A DNA stretch of 50,000 bases, taken from assembly GCA_002104895.1 (NCBI GenBank), contig MCFG01000033.1:160001-210000 (forward strand), in the 5' to 3' direction. The stretch comes from Anaeromyces robustus (Eukaryota > Neocallimastigomycota > Neocallimastigomycetes > Neocallimastigales > Neocallimastigaceae). The notes beneath the pieces are model-generated. The model was not told the DNA's origin. It did no database searches and worked only from the letters and a program-made list of their open reading frames with translations. Shown in pieces: positions 18,207-31,576 of this stretch. Within the stretch, counting starts at the first letter, position 1; every line of letters starts with the position of its first letter. Both the position numbers and the translations under genes were made by a program.

Positions 18207-21200
18207 ATTATTATTATTAATATTATTATTATTATTAATATTATTATTATTATTATTATTATTATCATCTCTATTATAATCATCTCTATTATTATTATTT
18301 TTATTATTATTATTATTAGATGGTGAAAGAGGATTAGTAACGTGATCAGAATTACTATTTATCTTAACAGGTGAAGTTGAGATAAAAATTTTAGGGTAAT
18401 TAACAGTACTAGTACTAGTTTTATTTTCTTCATCCATTTTATCAATACTTATTGATTTATTTACGGAATCTGATAAAACATTATTATTATTTAATATTGA
18501 TCTATTATTTGAATATGACATTAATGAAGTTTTTGTTTTATTTACATCAGTAGGAGATGCAGATGAATAAAGTATATTATTATTATTATTATCTTTATTA
18601 TTGGTATCATTAGATTTTAAAATAGTTTTAATGTTTTCAGAATATATTATATCTTTTTCATGATTAATATTTAATTTAGGTTTAGAAGAACTCATCGTTT
18701 TATTTGTAGAAGACACTATTGTATTTAGATAGGAATTTGAGAGACTACTACTAGAAGTAATTTTTGAATTTTCAGTGGCTTTATTTGATGATGGAATATT
18801 GTCTCTATTATTATTATTATCAATCATTTCTTTTTCTTTTTCTTCTTCTTCTTCTTCTCCTTCTTCTTCTTCTTCTTCTTCAAGAATTCTAACTTCTTCT
18901 TCCTCTTCTTCTTCAATATTATTATTATTATCATCTTCTTCAAGAATATTTACATTTCTTTCTATATTATAGCCTTCTTCTTCTTCTACTTCATGAATTT
19001 TTACTTCATCATCATCATCATATTCATCATTATTATCATCATTATAATTATTATTTTTTATATTATTATTTTCTTTAAGTGAAGCTTGAGCTTCCATTAA
19101 TAATTGAAATGATGCACGTTTTAATTGTTGAGATAATTGAGAAAGTGCTTGAATTTGAGGTGTTTTTCCTAATGATGATGTTGTTAAATTTTTATAATTG
19201 TGATTTTGATTTTGATTTTGATTTTGATTTTGATTTTGATTTTGATTAAATTCTAATGGAGAAATTGGTGAATCCATTGAGGATGAAGAATTAGAATTCA
19301 ATGTATTTCTTTTATCCTTAATTTCAACTTCTAAATACTCACTATTAGAATTATGCTTCTTTGTTTGACTTCTTGGAGAAACTACCTTTATTTTTTCATT
19401 TAAATATTTATTATAGTATTGAAGTTGATCATAACCTTGATTTTGAGAAAATTGTTGTAATGAAATACGCTTTGCAACATTATCTGAAATATTATTTTTT
19501 TGATTGGATATATTAGGCATTGATATTGGTGAAATTGGGGAGATTGATGTAAAGTGACTTTTAGTTGAATATGGGGATGTAGTAATAAATGTACGATTGG
19601 TTGGAGATAAATTTGAAGATGTTGATGGAGATGAAATATTTGAAGGAGAATTTAAAGCAGAAGTGAAACTTTCTTTATTAGTACCAGTTACAATGGGTGT
19701 TTCATATTCTTTACGTATTGTAGATACTTTTCTTAATACTTTTTCAATATATTCCTTAGATTGTTTATTTTCATTTGTATGTTTATCTAAAAAGTTATCC
19801 GACATATCTAAATTTTCAATTTGATAGATAAATTGTTCATTATTTAAATCTAAATCAATAGGTACATTATCTTTAGTAATAATATGTTTCTTTATATATT
19901 CTTCAACATCTTCCACTTCTGCTATTTTAATATTTTGGGAACTTTTCTTTCTACTGCAGGTTTGTGGAACATTTTCATTTTCTATTAAAGATTCATGATG
20001 ACGCATAGTATTAGTATTATAATCACCCATAATACCTTTAATATTATTATTTTCTTTATCATTTTCTTCTGTTTTATTTTCATTTTTATTATTTTCATTA
20101 TTATTATTATTATTGTTGTTGTTGATGATGTTGTTGTTATTGTTGTTATTATTGTTATTGTTGTTGTTGATGATGTTGTTGTTATTGTTGTTGTTATTGT
20201 TGTTATTGTTGTTATTGTTGTTATTGTTGTTATTATTGTTATTATTATTTAAATCTGATAATGAAAGAATACTACTATGAGTATGAAGAGTTGATTCAAC
20301 ATTGAGATGATTACGGTTTAAGGTATCAAAATTATCATCCGAATCTGTTGTAGTCGATGGACTTAATGGAATATTAGTAACACGTGATTCATTAAACTTA
20401 TTAATATTACTATTCTCTTCATCATTCATAAGTTGTTGTAAATAATCAAAATGTTGTCGACTATTTTTATTAAGATTAAGACCATTAATTTGTATTCCAT
20501 TTATTCCATTAGGTAATAACGAACTATTCATAATAGCTGCTTTCATATATGGTGATATTTTTTGACTGTTAATACCACCTGTAATAGGTAATTTCATACC
20601 ATCATGATAAGATGAACGTAAATTACGATTTGGACTTCCATTATCATTAACATTTTTACTATTATTATTATTATTATTAGTATTAATATTATTAGTATTA
20701 TATTGATGAATTTCATGATTTAAATTAATATTATTATAATGAATAGTATCATTAGAAATAGAAGTAGTGATAATAATATTGGTATTATTCATATTATTTT
20801 TATTATTGTTATTATTATCATCAATGGTATTATTGTTATTATTATTATTAATTATTTCATTGATATTTTGACTTGAATTGGTATTTGTTTTAGAATTTTT
20901 TATATTAATATCACCAAGATTTCTATTATTCATGATGACAGTAGAATGATTTGAAGTGACAGAAGTAGAGTGACGAGGTGATTCTACAGAAGTATAAGTT
21001 GTTTTATAATTAGGAGAAGGATGAGGTGTAGGATAAGTGGATGTGGATGATGAATTATAATTGGTACGTTCTGGTTTAATAACCCATGGTACTAAATTAC
21101 TATTAGTATATAAAGTTGAAGGTGATTGAGAAAGAAGTTTTTTCTTTTGAAAAATCATATCAGAATTAGAATATACAATTTTGTAATGTGTTTTAATTTG

Positions 21201-23736
21201 CATAAGTCGTTGAGAAATTTCATAAAAAGATGGACGTTTATCCGGATTAATATCCCAACATTCTTGCATTAATTCCCAAATTTCATCAGGACACTGTACA
21301 GGACGATTTGGACGTTTACCAGATTTAACAGCTTCAGGAATAATTTTTTCAGGAATATCTGAAAATGGTACATCACCTCCTGAAAATATTTCATAACAAA
21401 GCATACCAAAACTATATACATCAGAAGCAAAAGTACTAGTATGGTTATTTTGAATTTCATTAGCGGTCCAACGGACATAACGATTAATCTTACGATTAAT
21501 ATAGGAACTATTACTATGAATCATTGAATTACTTTTACTTTTACTTTTATTACTATTATTATTAGTAATAGATGATGAAGGAGTAGAAGAATTACTAGAT
21601 GTGGTTGGAATAAAGGAAGTATTTGGGTTAGTATTTGTTGTTGTTGATAGATTGGATAAATAAAAATATTTAGTAAAACCTAAATCACAAATACTTGGTT
21701 CTCCATAGTTATCAATTAAAATATTACTAGCCATAAGTTCTCCATGAATTAATTGACGTGAATGTAAATATTGCATACCTGAACTAATATCTAAAATAAT
21801 ACTAATAAGATGTGGAATATCTATTTCATTTTCCAAATATTGTACTAAATTACCATTGGAAAGATAAGGCATAACAACGTAAGGAATATTATGAGTTTGA
21901 CTTGCACCTAATAAAGGTATAATATGAGGATGACGAAGACTATACCAATTTTCAACATAATTTTGAAATTGATGTTGAAGTTCTGGGGTATCTAAAGTGA
22001 TATCAATTTCTTTAACAGCAACTTCAGTAAAATGCCAAATACCACGATAAATTTTGGAAATAAGAGTAGATTCAATAATATCCCAAAGTTCCATATCCCA
22101 GAATGGAATCTTCCAAGCTTGGTTGGTATATATACCTGCTTTTCCACCACTAATACGTAAAAGTTCATAATAAACATATTTCAATTGAAGATTTGTATCT
22201 ATAATTAAACAATTATTTTCAATTTTTGAAGCCTGTATTTCTCGTGGGGTAATTAATGATGTTGGAAAAAAACCTGACGTTAATTTAGGAGTTGTAGGTG
22301 TGGATGGTAAAGGTGTCACAATACCTTGACTATTGGTATAATAAATATTCTTTTTAGCATAAATTTCTTCTTCACTTTCGTCAGAATCTTCAAATTCTAA
22401 TATATTTAAATTTATAGGGGGTTCTGAATCCATTGGATTTCTTTCAAATTCTAATGGAGAAGCTGACAAGGAAGTTGGACTTTGCTTTTGTTTTAAACCT
22501 ATTTTAACGAGTAACGGATTAGAATGATTAGTTTCCTTTGATGATCTGCTACGACCTCTTACTGGAGACGAAGATGTACCATTATAGAAATCAGTGATTG
22601 CTTTTCTTATTTGTTTTTCTTGACGTTTAATTTCACTTTCATAATAAAAATCAGAATCATCTCCACCATTTTGACTACGGTTGTAACTATGATTATGACT
22701 ATGATTATGACTATGATTACGACTACTATTACGACTACTATTGCGACTACCATGATGACTGCTATGATGGCTATGATTATGATGGCTATGATTGCTATGA
22801 TGACTACTATTTTGACTACTATTCTTTTTACGAGTGCGACTACGACTACGGCTACGACTACGGCTGCGACTTTTTGAAGGAATTTCATCAGGTTCATTTA
22901 ATCCTAGAAAATCAGTTAAATTTTTACTCTTAGAATTTCCAGTATTACTTATAAATGAATGGTATAATGAATCTTGTCGAGTATTATAGTCCTCTCCAGA
23001 ACTGTTATTAGCATTTGGTGTAATTGATTTTAAGTAATCATAATTAATTTCTGTATAATTGGCTTGTGAAGGTAATGGATATATAGGTGTTTTATTAAAT
23101 CCACTATTCATTAAGTATCGATTAATTTGAGTTAATTGATTAGAAATAAATGTTAATATACGAGTATTAGAAAGTAATTGTTCATTATTGAGATCGATAG
23201 TAACTATTTTATTGGAAGTAACACCATTCATTTGAATAGCATTTTCTAATGCATGTAATACTTCAGGTAATGCTGTTGGATCAACATCTAAACCTAAAAA
23301 ACTCATAATTTTGGCATCATTACCCTGAATTGATTCCAATACTTGAGTAAATTCAGAAAAATCAATTAATTGATCTTCTTCATCTTCTAATAATCGTTGC
23401 TTACCCTCTACTAAATAGAATCCAAAAAATTGAGCTATTGAAGATAATTGATCAGTATAAAATATAAATTCTCTTTCTTGTTCTAAAGGATGCAAAAGTC
23501 TTCTTAAATAACCATAACGTATATAACTATTTAAATGACCATTTATTCTTAAAAATAAATCTTTTAATTGATTAACTTTATTTAACGTTCCTATTGTAAG
23601 TTCTGGTTTATTAGTTAAAATTTCATCCAATGTTTGCATAAACCGTTCAATACGTTCAATTAATCGATTCACTTGACATTTGTTAATATTAATATTTCTA
23701 GAAATATAATAGAATTTATTTTTTCTTCTTACGCAT
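16521..23736 (-). CDS. Kinase-like domain (degenerate HRD) with N-terminal helical region and C-terminal LRRs
   Basis: Exons: 23733-23736 (ATG plus C only), 17056-23671, 16782-16865 and 16521-16608, joined by GT-AG introns of 61, 190 and 173 bp, give 2,263 residues. Residues 1-125 are helical (LIERIERFMQTLDEIL). About 265-345 hold RS dipeptides and a Ser/His/Asn-rich stretch. A TKL-like kinase fold spans about 529-827: Lys555 in AVKEI and DLG at 664-666 are present, but the catalytic HRD is H644-G645-E646, the Gly-rich loop is degenerate and APE reads ANE. A Ser/Asn insert sits in the activation segment. About 830-1955 is disordered (poly-Asn, Gln-Asn, poly-Glu). RI-type LRRs (NTSLQILNLSQN) fill 1960-2263, the last two in the small 3' exons. 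Without the 4-nt exon the large exon has no ATG before residue 13. Signalling by protein-protein interaction is inferred; substrates are unknown. Confidence 0.85.
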
Positions 23737-26700
23737 TCCCTATTAATAATAAATTTTAAAAAAAAAAAATTTTTTTTTTTTTTTGAAATAATAAATACGA
23801 AAATATATAATTATTAATATATAATTATTTTTTATCGATTTTAATTAAATTATTTACATAATTTCAAATAATGAATATAATTTTTATTATATTTTAATAA
23901 AAAATATTAAAATTATATTTCAATTTACTTAAATACAGAATATACTTCTACAGTAGATATATTTTGTTCTATCATTTTGATAAAGATATATTATGTTGTT
24001 AAAGTTAAAATGCTAAATTATAACTGAATTTCTTTGTATATTATTAAATCTTTAAGAATTATAATAATAATTTTTATTATAAATTTTAAGGATTTTAAAT
24101 GATTCTATTATACAAGTTTGATGGTTAAAATAATTATGATCTTAATATTTATAAAAATATTAAAAAAAAAAAAAGTTAATAATTCTAATATATATGTTTA
24201 TTTATTATAATTAAAAATATTTAGTAAATATACAAATATTTTTCTAAATTATAATAATATTAAAGGGAATAAAATAATTATGTATATATAATATATTAAT
24301 AATTATGATTAAGTGAACTATATTTAATTTAAAAAATATAATTCCATACAAAAAAATTATTGAATTATATTATGTTACAAAATCTATATTAATTACATAA
24401 TTTTTTTTTTTTCTATTAAAAAAATGATAGCTATTATTAATTATATAACTTTTTTAAATTACATTAATTAAGCTTTTTTATATTATATAAACTATACTGT
24501 TATTTTATTATTTAATTATTATTAAATAGTTTTATTATTATTTTCATTCTTTTTTTTTTTTTTTGAATTATTTTATTTCATAATATTTTTTTATTTATTT
24601 GTTCATTTATTTATTAATTTATTTATTTACTTATTTATTATTGTTGTTTTTTTTTTGTATATGCTTTATTTGATTTATTGTTTTTATTATACATACGAAA
24701 AGAAATATTGAATATTATAATATCCTAAAATTTTTTAACTATTGAATCAATAAAACCAATGATTTGCTATTATTACTTTAATTTTAAATCCCATACAATT
24801 TGTCAATAAATATTTAAATAAATATATTTAAATTACCTTTTTTATTAAAAAGAATGAATATGACTGCAATAAATATTTGATATATAATAATATTTAATTC
24901 TAAAAAAATATTATAAACATTAATTATAAAAGTAATTATTTTTCTATAATAGAAAAATTATATATAACACTACCTACCTTTAAATGAAAAAAGAAAAAAA
25001 AGTACTAATTAATTTCATATAGTTTGATTTTACTTTTATTTTCACTCTCTTTTTTTTTTTTTTTTTCTTTTTCAATGTTAACTTTCTTTTTATTTTTATA
25101 AATTCACTTCAAATGGAAAAGAAAAAAAAAAAAGAAAGTTGAAAAAAAAAAAAATTAAAAAACTACTAAATTTTTCATTCTATAATATATTATAAAAGAA
25201 TTAATATATAAAAGGTATTGTATAAACTTCTTTTCAATTCAATGTATTTATTTTAATAACTTTTTTTATCGAAAATTAGACTGGCTAATGGCTTTTTATT
25301 CCTTTTTGATTTAATTTTTTTTTTTTTTTTTTTTGTTTTTCTTTTACTATAATTATAATTTATTATATATATATACATAAATATTAATAATTAATATAAC
25401 TAATTAAAAAAAAAATACATAATAAAATTGTTATTAAATAAAAAACTATTTCTAATATTCTCTTTTTTAAAAATATATATATTCAAATTATCTATATAAA
25501 TTCAAATATAAAATAAAATGTATTATAATTATATTTTAATTATTTTTTACTCTTTGTTAATTAATTCTATTGTTATTATCATTACTTCAACTTTTTTTTA
25601 TTGTTTTTATCAATTATTTCAACTTTTTTTTTTCTATTGTTTTTATCATTACTTCAACTTTTTTTTTTCTATTTTTTTTTATCTATTTAATCAATCAAGA
25701 TATATAATATTTTTTCAGAATTATTATATACTAATTAAATATTAAATATAATAATAAATAATCTATATAAATAATTATTTTAAATAAAATTAAAAATAAG
25801 TGAATCTACTCTTATTTTAAATATTTTTATATTTAAAGTTTTATACTATAAAAGTAAATATACCGCAATATATTTACACTTTATAGTACTGTTATACATA
25901 AAAGTTTATTATTATTAATATAAATTTAAAATTATATACAACAAAAAAATATAAAATATATAAAAAAAAGATTTCTTCATTATAATATTATTTATAATAT
26001 ATATATTTACATTTACTATATCGAATAGAAATTAATGTATGTGTTTTTTTTTTTTTATAATAATTTTTTGGGAGTCTATTAAAAATTTATTGAATTTAAA
26101 TTCTTTTTTTCTTTTATTATATAATGATTACTTCTTTTTATTTGTGTTTTTTTTCCTGTAATTAAATAATTATTTTTTATTTTTTTAATAGTTTCAATTA
26201 TAATATCCTTTTTTTAAAAAATATTTCCTCTAATTATGAAGAATAATATTCAAGTTCACTAAAGAAAAAAAGCTTTTTTATTTTATTTGATATATATATA
26301 AATTTAATAAAGATGACAAAGTTAATATTAATTTTTTATTTCCTGTTATTTCATTATTTATATAAAAAAATTTTTTATACTCATTATCTTAAAATTTAAT
26401 ATATATTATATTATATATTATATTATATATATAATATATATATTATATAATTAAATGCATTACATTAATAATATATAATATAATTGAATTATATACTTTA
26501 AAATTTGTATATATAAAAAAATTGTTGATTATAAATTTAAATAAATGATAATAAAATTTATTTCAATTCAAAGGTTTTATTATAAAATTTTTATTCTCTA
26601 TTAATTATAGAACAGTTATTAACATTATAAATTATAATTTACAATTTAGTAAATATATAATTATTTTTAAAAAAAAAAACATAAGTTTTAACAAATAAAT

Positions 26701-27770
26701 CAATTTACTCATACAAAAGGCATTTATTACTATTAAAATAATAATAATAATAATGTTAAAAATTTTTTTAAATTAGTATTATTAATCTTTTATTGTTTTA
26801 TTATTACGAATTATATTAAACTTTAATTTATATTAAAATGTTTTAAAAAAATTATTAAAAAATATATATATAAAAAAAAGAGGATAAAAAAAAAATTCTT
26901 AAGATGTCATAAATAAATAAATAAATAAATAAATAAATAGATCAATTAATAAATAATATATTTTGTCATTTTTAATTTATTATACATTATATACATTATA
27001 TATATTATATTATATATATAATATTGTATAATAATGGTCACAATATTATATAATAAATATTATGTAAATAATATATTGTAATGAAATAGAAAAAAAAAAA
27101 AAGTACAATTAACAAAATACCAAAAATTAATTCCTTAATAAATAATAATAATTAATTATAGTATAAATAATATAATTAAAAGATAATATTAATATTAATT
27201 ATTATCTTTTAATAATAATATTAGAATTAATAACAAAAAAAAAAAAATAAATCCACATCTAATTTTAAAATAACTAATAATAAAATAGAAATCTAATAAA
27301 TAAAATACAATATTAATATCATTATCTGTTCCTATTAATCAAGTATTATTTAATTTTATACCTTATTAAAATTTTATATATTAATCATATTACATTCCAG
27401 ATATATTATTTATTATAAATAATATATATAAAAGTCAAAAAAAAAAAAAAAAAAAAAAAGCATCACTCTTTAAAAAAAAGAAAAATGAAAAACGAAAAAA
27501 GAAAAAAGAACAAAAAAAATTTTTTTTTGTATATTCATATTAAAAAAAATATTGTTACACAGGTGTGTACAAATTATTATTTCATGTTTTCAATATTAAT
27601 TTAAGCCAAAAAATAAATACTTTTTAATATTAAAAAAAAAAAAAAAGAAAAAGAAAAAAAAAAAGAATAGAAAATATGAATAATTAATGAATAATTTATA
27701 ATAAAAAAAATAATTAATAATTAATAAAATAATAATTAATTTGCAATAATAATAATAATTTTTTTATAGA
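23737..27770. other. AT-rich intergenic spacer upstream of the kinase-like/LRR gene
   Basis: About 4 kb upstream of the kinase-like/LRR gene, presumably including its promoter, with no supportable exon. It contains homopolymers, three imperfect 31-36-bp units at 25581-25683, TA-rich stretches near 26400-26470 and 26995-27065, and two 13-bp inverted repeats: 27175-27187 with 27201-27213, and one around 27013-27055. Confidence 0.6.
25581..25683. repeat. Three imperfect 31-36-bp tandem units
   Basis: Units beginning at 25581, 25612 and 25648 each contain ATTACTTCAAC (or AATTATTTCAAC), a T-run and TATTGTTTTTATC. The short open frame across them is a by-product of the T-rich composition. Confidence 0.75.
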
Positions 27771-28173
27771 CTTATCATGTGATTTTTCACATGAATGTAT
27801 CGGAATTAAATTCCCTGCCTTACCTTTTCGGCGTCGACCCCCTTGGTATATTCATATATTTTACATTTGTACTTAAACCCTAACGCTAACTTAATAACGG
27901 GTCCAGTCTACAAGCCCCACATATGAATAGTAGTCACCAAGGAAACCGCCCAATGTACCCCACATTATTAGACTTAAAGATCTACTCATATACCTATATT
28001 ATTTAATGAGGCGTGAGTAGCTACGCCTCAAATACTATACCTGTGCACTACCTTGCCACAGTGTAAAACCCGTGAAGGAGAAAACCACTTGTGCTTGGGG
28101 TAGATGCGGTGTCGATCCAGAAGCCTTATGTATGCTAAGGAAACGCCTTAACAACCAGGATAGAAACTGGTCG
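27771..28173 (+). ncRNA. Candidate structured RNA gene or short non-autonomous element (GC-rich island)
   Basis: About 400 bp of balanced, non-repetitive sequence stands out sharply in otherwise very AT-rich spacer. It has no long ORF. It holds many local stems: CATGTGA/TCACATG (27776-27782 with 27787-27793), GGAAT/ATTCC (27802-27806 with 27810-27814), GAGGCGT/ACGCCTC (28008-28014 with 28023-28029), TAAGG/CCTTA (28136-28140 with 28146-28150) and ACCAG/CTGGT (28154-28158 with 28167-28171). A motif AAGGAAAC(C)GCC occurs at 27939-27950 and 28137-28147. An 11-T run follows at 28194-28204 on the plus strand. I could not match it to tRNA, 5S, U1-U6, U3, SRP or RNase P signatures. Flanking ATAATAATAATT copies at 27749-27760 and 28174-28185 would also suit a target-site duplication. 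Strand is provisional. Confidence 0.45.
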
Positions 28174-29787
28174 ATAATAATAATTAAATAGAATTTTTTT
28201 TTTTAAGGAAATAAAAATTTTTTTTATTTATTGATCCTTAATTCTAGAGTGACACAAAATATAGACAATTAATATAACTAATCTAATATAATCTAATATA
28301 TGTGTATATATATTAGAATATATTACTTTTAATCTATTTTTTTAAATTTTTTAATCAACCTAATAGCTTCAAAAATTTTAAAATTAATATATTATATCAA
28401 TTATATTTATAATATAATTGATATCATATATAAAACAGAATTACAACATAATTACAATATATTTCAATAAATGTAACAACCAATAAAGTTTTAATAATTT
28501 TATTTTATAAAAAGTTTTTTTTATTTCTATTCTAATTATAAAAAAAACTTTATTAGTGTAAAGAGTAGTTGAGAAATATTATAAAAAATGTTAAATATTA
28601 TTATTATACAATGCTATTATGATAGAGTTAAAATTTTTATTTTCCTAAAATACAGAAAAAAAGTATTTTAAACTAAATAAATAAATGAATAAATAAGTTT
28701 TATTTATTTATTTATTTATTAAATATGTAAATATTCTTTTTATAAAACATTTTTATTATAGAAATTTTAATTATATATATATAAATTAATTAAATACAAA
28801 AGTTGAAATAATATGATGTACAAATCATTAATTATTTTAAAAAAAATTAAAAATTAATTTAAAAAATTAAGTATAAAATTTTAAATTTCGATTAATATTT
28901 AAAACTAAAAAAAAGAACAATCTTTTATCATGATTATAAATATTATAATGAAAAAAAAAATTCTTATAAATCTACTATTTATATTTATATTTTATATTTA
29001 TATTTATATTTATAATAATAAAATATTTTTAATATTATTTGCAAGAAAAAAAAAAGAAAGCAACTATTCATATTATTTTTTTTAACTGTTTTGTTATTTT
29101 CCTTCTTGTATATGGTAAAATAATAAAATAAAAAATAAAATAAAAAATAAAAAATATTTATATTAATTATTAGATTATCATCTAATATAGTACAATAAAT
29201 TTATTTTATATACAAAAAATGGTAAATGTATATATACTAGTTACTTATGTATTATATTATAAATATTAAATTATTGTATTCTAAAAAAAAAACTATTACC
29301 ATTACCATTACCATAAATAGAGTTTATGTATACAAAAAATTTTTTAATTTGTACTACAATAATTAATGTTTTATTGGATAATGAATGAAAATTTTTTGTT
29401 TTTTTTTTTTTTTTGTGTAAAAAAGTTGTGTAAAGAATTTAATCTTTTTTTTTAAAAAATTTTTTCCTTTATTTTTTGTTTTCTTTTTTTTCCCTTCTCA
29501 TATTAATATTTTTTTTTTTTAATATTTAATATAAAAGAAATTAATTATAGAAAATAAAATTAATATCAAATATTAAAATAAAAAAATATTAAATAATAAT
29601 TAATTGTTTATATTATTTTCCTTCTTCTTTTTACTTTATGAAGAGAATATTAATTAAAATTACCATACTATTCAAATAATTATGCATAATAATTATTTTT
29701 TTTTTATCTTTTAATGTTTATTATGCCTATATTTATATAGTATAATTAATATTATTTAATTAATTAAATATTATATATGATATAACA

Positions 29788-29987
<200 letters not shown>

Positions 29988-30468
29988 TCACATCTATCTT
30001 ATTAATTTATACTTTTTTGTTAAAATATATTTTTAATAAATTATTTTAAATATTATATTAATATATTATATTATATTAATTATAAGGAAATATATATTGA
30101 AATTTATATATGATTAACATAAAAAATAAATAATCATAATTATTACTTATTAAATATGAAAAAGATGTTTATATATATATTATTTGCACATGGTTATTTC
30201 TTTATAATTATTATAACTTAATAAATCTATATCATATAAATAAAATATTATATATAAATTATATATATATATGATAAATAAAAATATGACTAATATCATA
30301 TCATTAATTATCATACACACTTTCATATATATTTAAATGTTCTATAAAACATATAAACATGATTTATTAAAGTTTTAGACATAAAATTTATGTCATTCTT
30401 ATTCATTTATTCCATATATATATATATATATTATTCTTATTATTATTATTATTATTATCAAATATAAA

Positions 30469-30734
<266 letters not shown>

Positions 30735-31576
30735 TGGTGTTGAATACAAAAGAGAATACAAAAGAGAATACAAATAGATTGCTGATGTAAATCATTTATA
30801 CATATTTGAGTTGGATTTATATAAATATCACATAAAACAAAACAAAATATATAAAATAAATATAAATTTTGTAAATTTATTTCTTATAATTTATATATGT
30901 ATAAATTCCAATTATTTATATATATTTAAATAAATCAAAAAATATAATATATATTAATTAAAATAAACAAAAAACTTTTATAGAATAAAACTAGAAAATT
31001 AAGAAAAAAATTTTATATATAGATTAGAATAAATGTATATATATGAATAAAAATAACATATAAATAAAATATATTTAATGTTTATTATATATATATATTT
31101 TTTTTTTATTTTAATTTTTTTGTGTATTTTTTTCTTTTTTTTAAAAAAAAAAAAAAAAAGAAAATTGTAATTATAATTATATTAAAGATAAAACTAAAGA
31201 ACTAATAATTATGTATATTTATACTTTATATTTGTATAATATGTATAATAATGTAAAGAAAAAAAATATTTATATTTCATAAATATATATAATTTGTATA
31301 AAATTAATCTAAAATAAAATAAAAAAAAAAAAAAAAAAAAGAAATAAAAAAATTTCATTATTTTATTATTTTCCTTTTTTTTTTTTAAACGATAAAACGT
31401 ATAACTATAAATAAATTTGTAAAATTAAAATAAAATAAAATAAAAAAATTAAAAAAAATAATATATTTTATTTTATCTTATTTTATTATTATTATTTTTT
31501 TTGTTTTGTTTTGTTTTGTTTGTTATATATTGTGTCACAATATATTTTATTGATTGACATTATTAATATCAAAAAA

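Noticed and set aside
25518-25745. 75-codon Phe/Tyr-rich frame
   Set aside because: Low-complexity translation of T-rich tandem units.
27771-28173. Island as tRNA, 5S rRNA, spliceosomal RNA, U3, SRP RNA, RNase P or hammerhead ribozyme
   Set aside because: None of the diagnostic boxes I know (A/B boxes, U-RNA conserved blocks, C/D boxes, CTGANGA/GAAA core) could be found on either strand by eye; GGTGTCGATCC only loosely resembles a B box.
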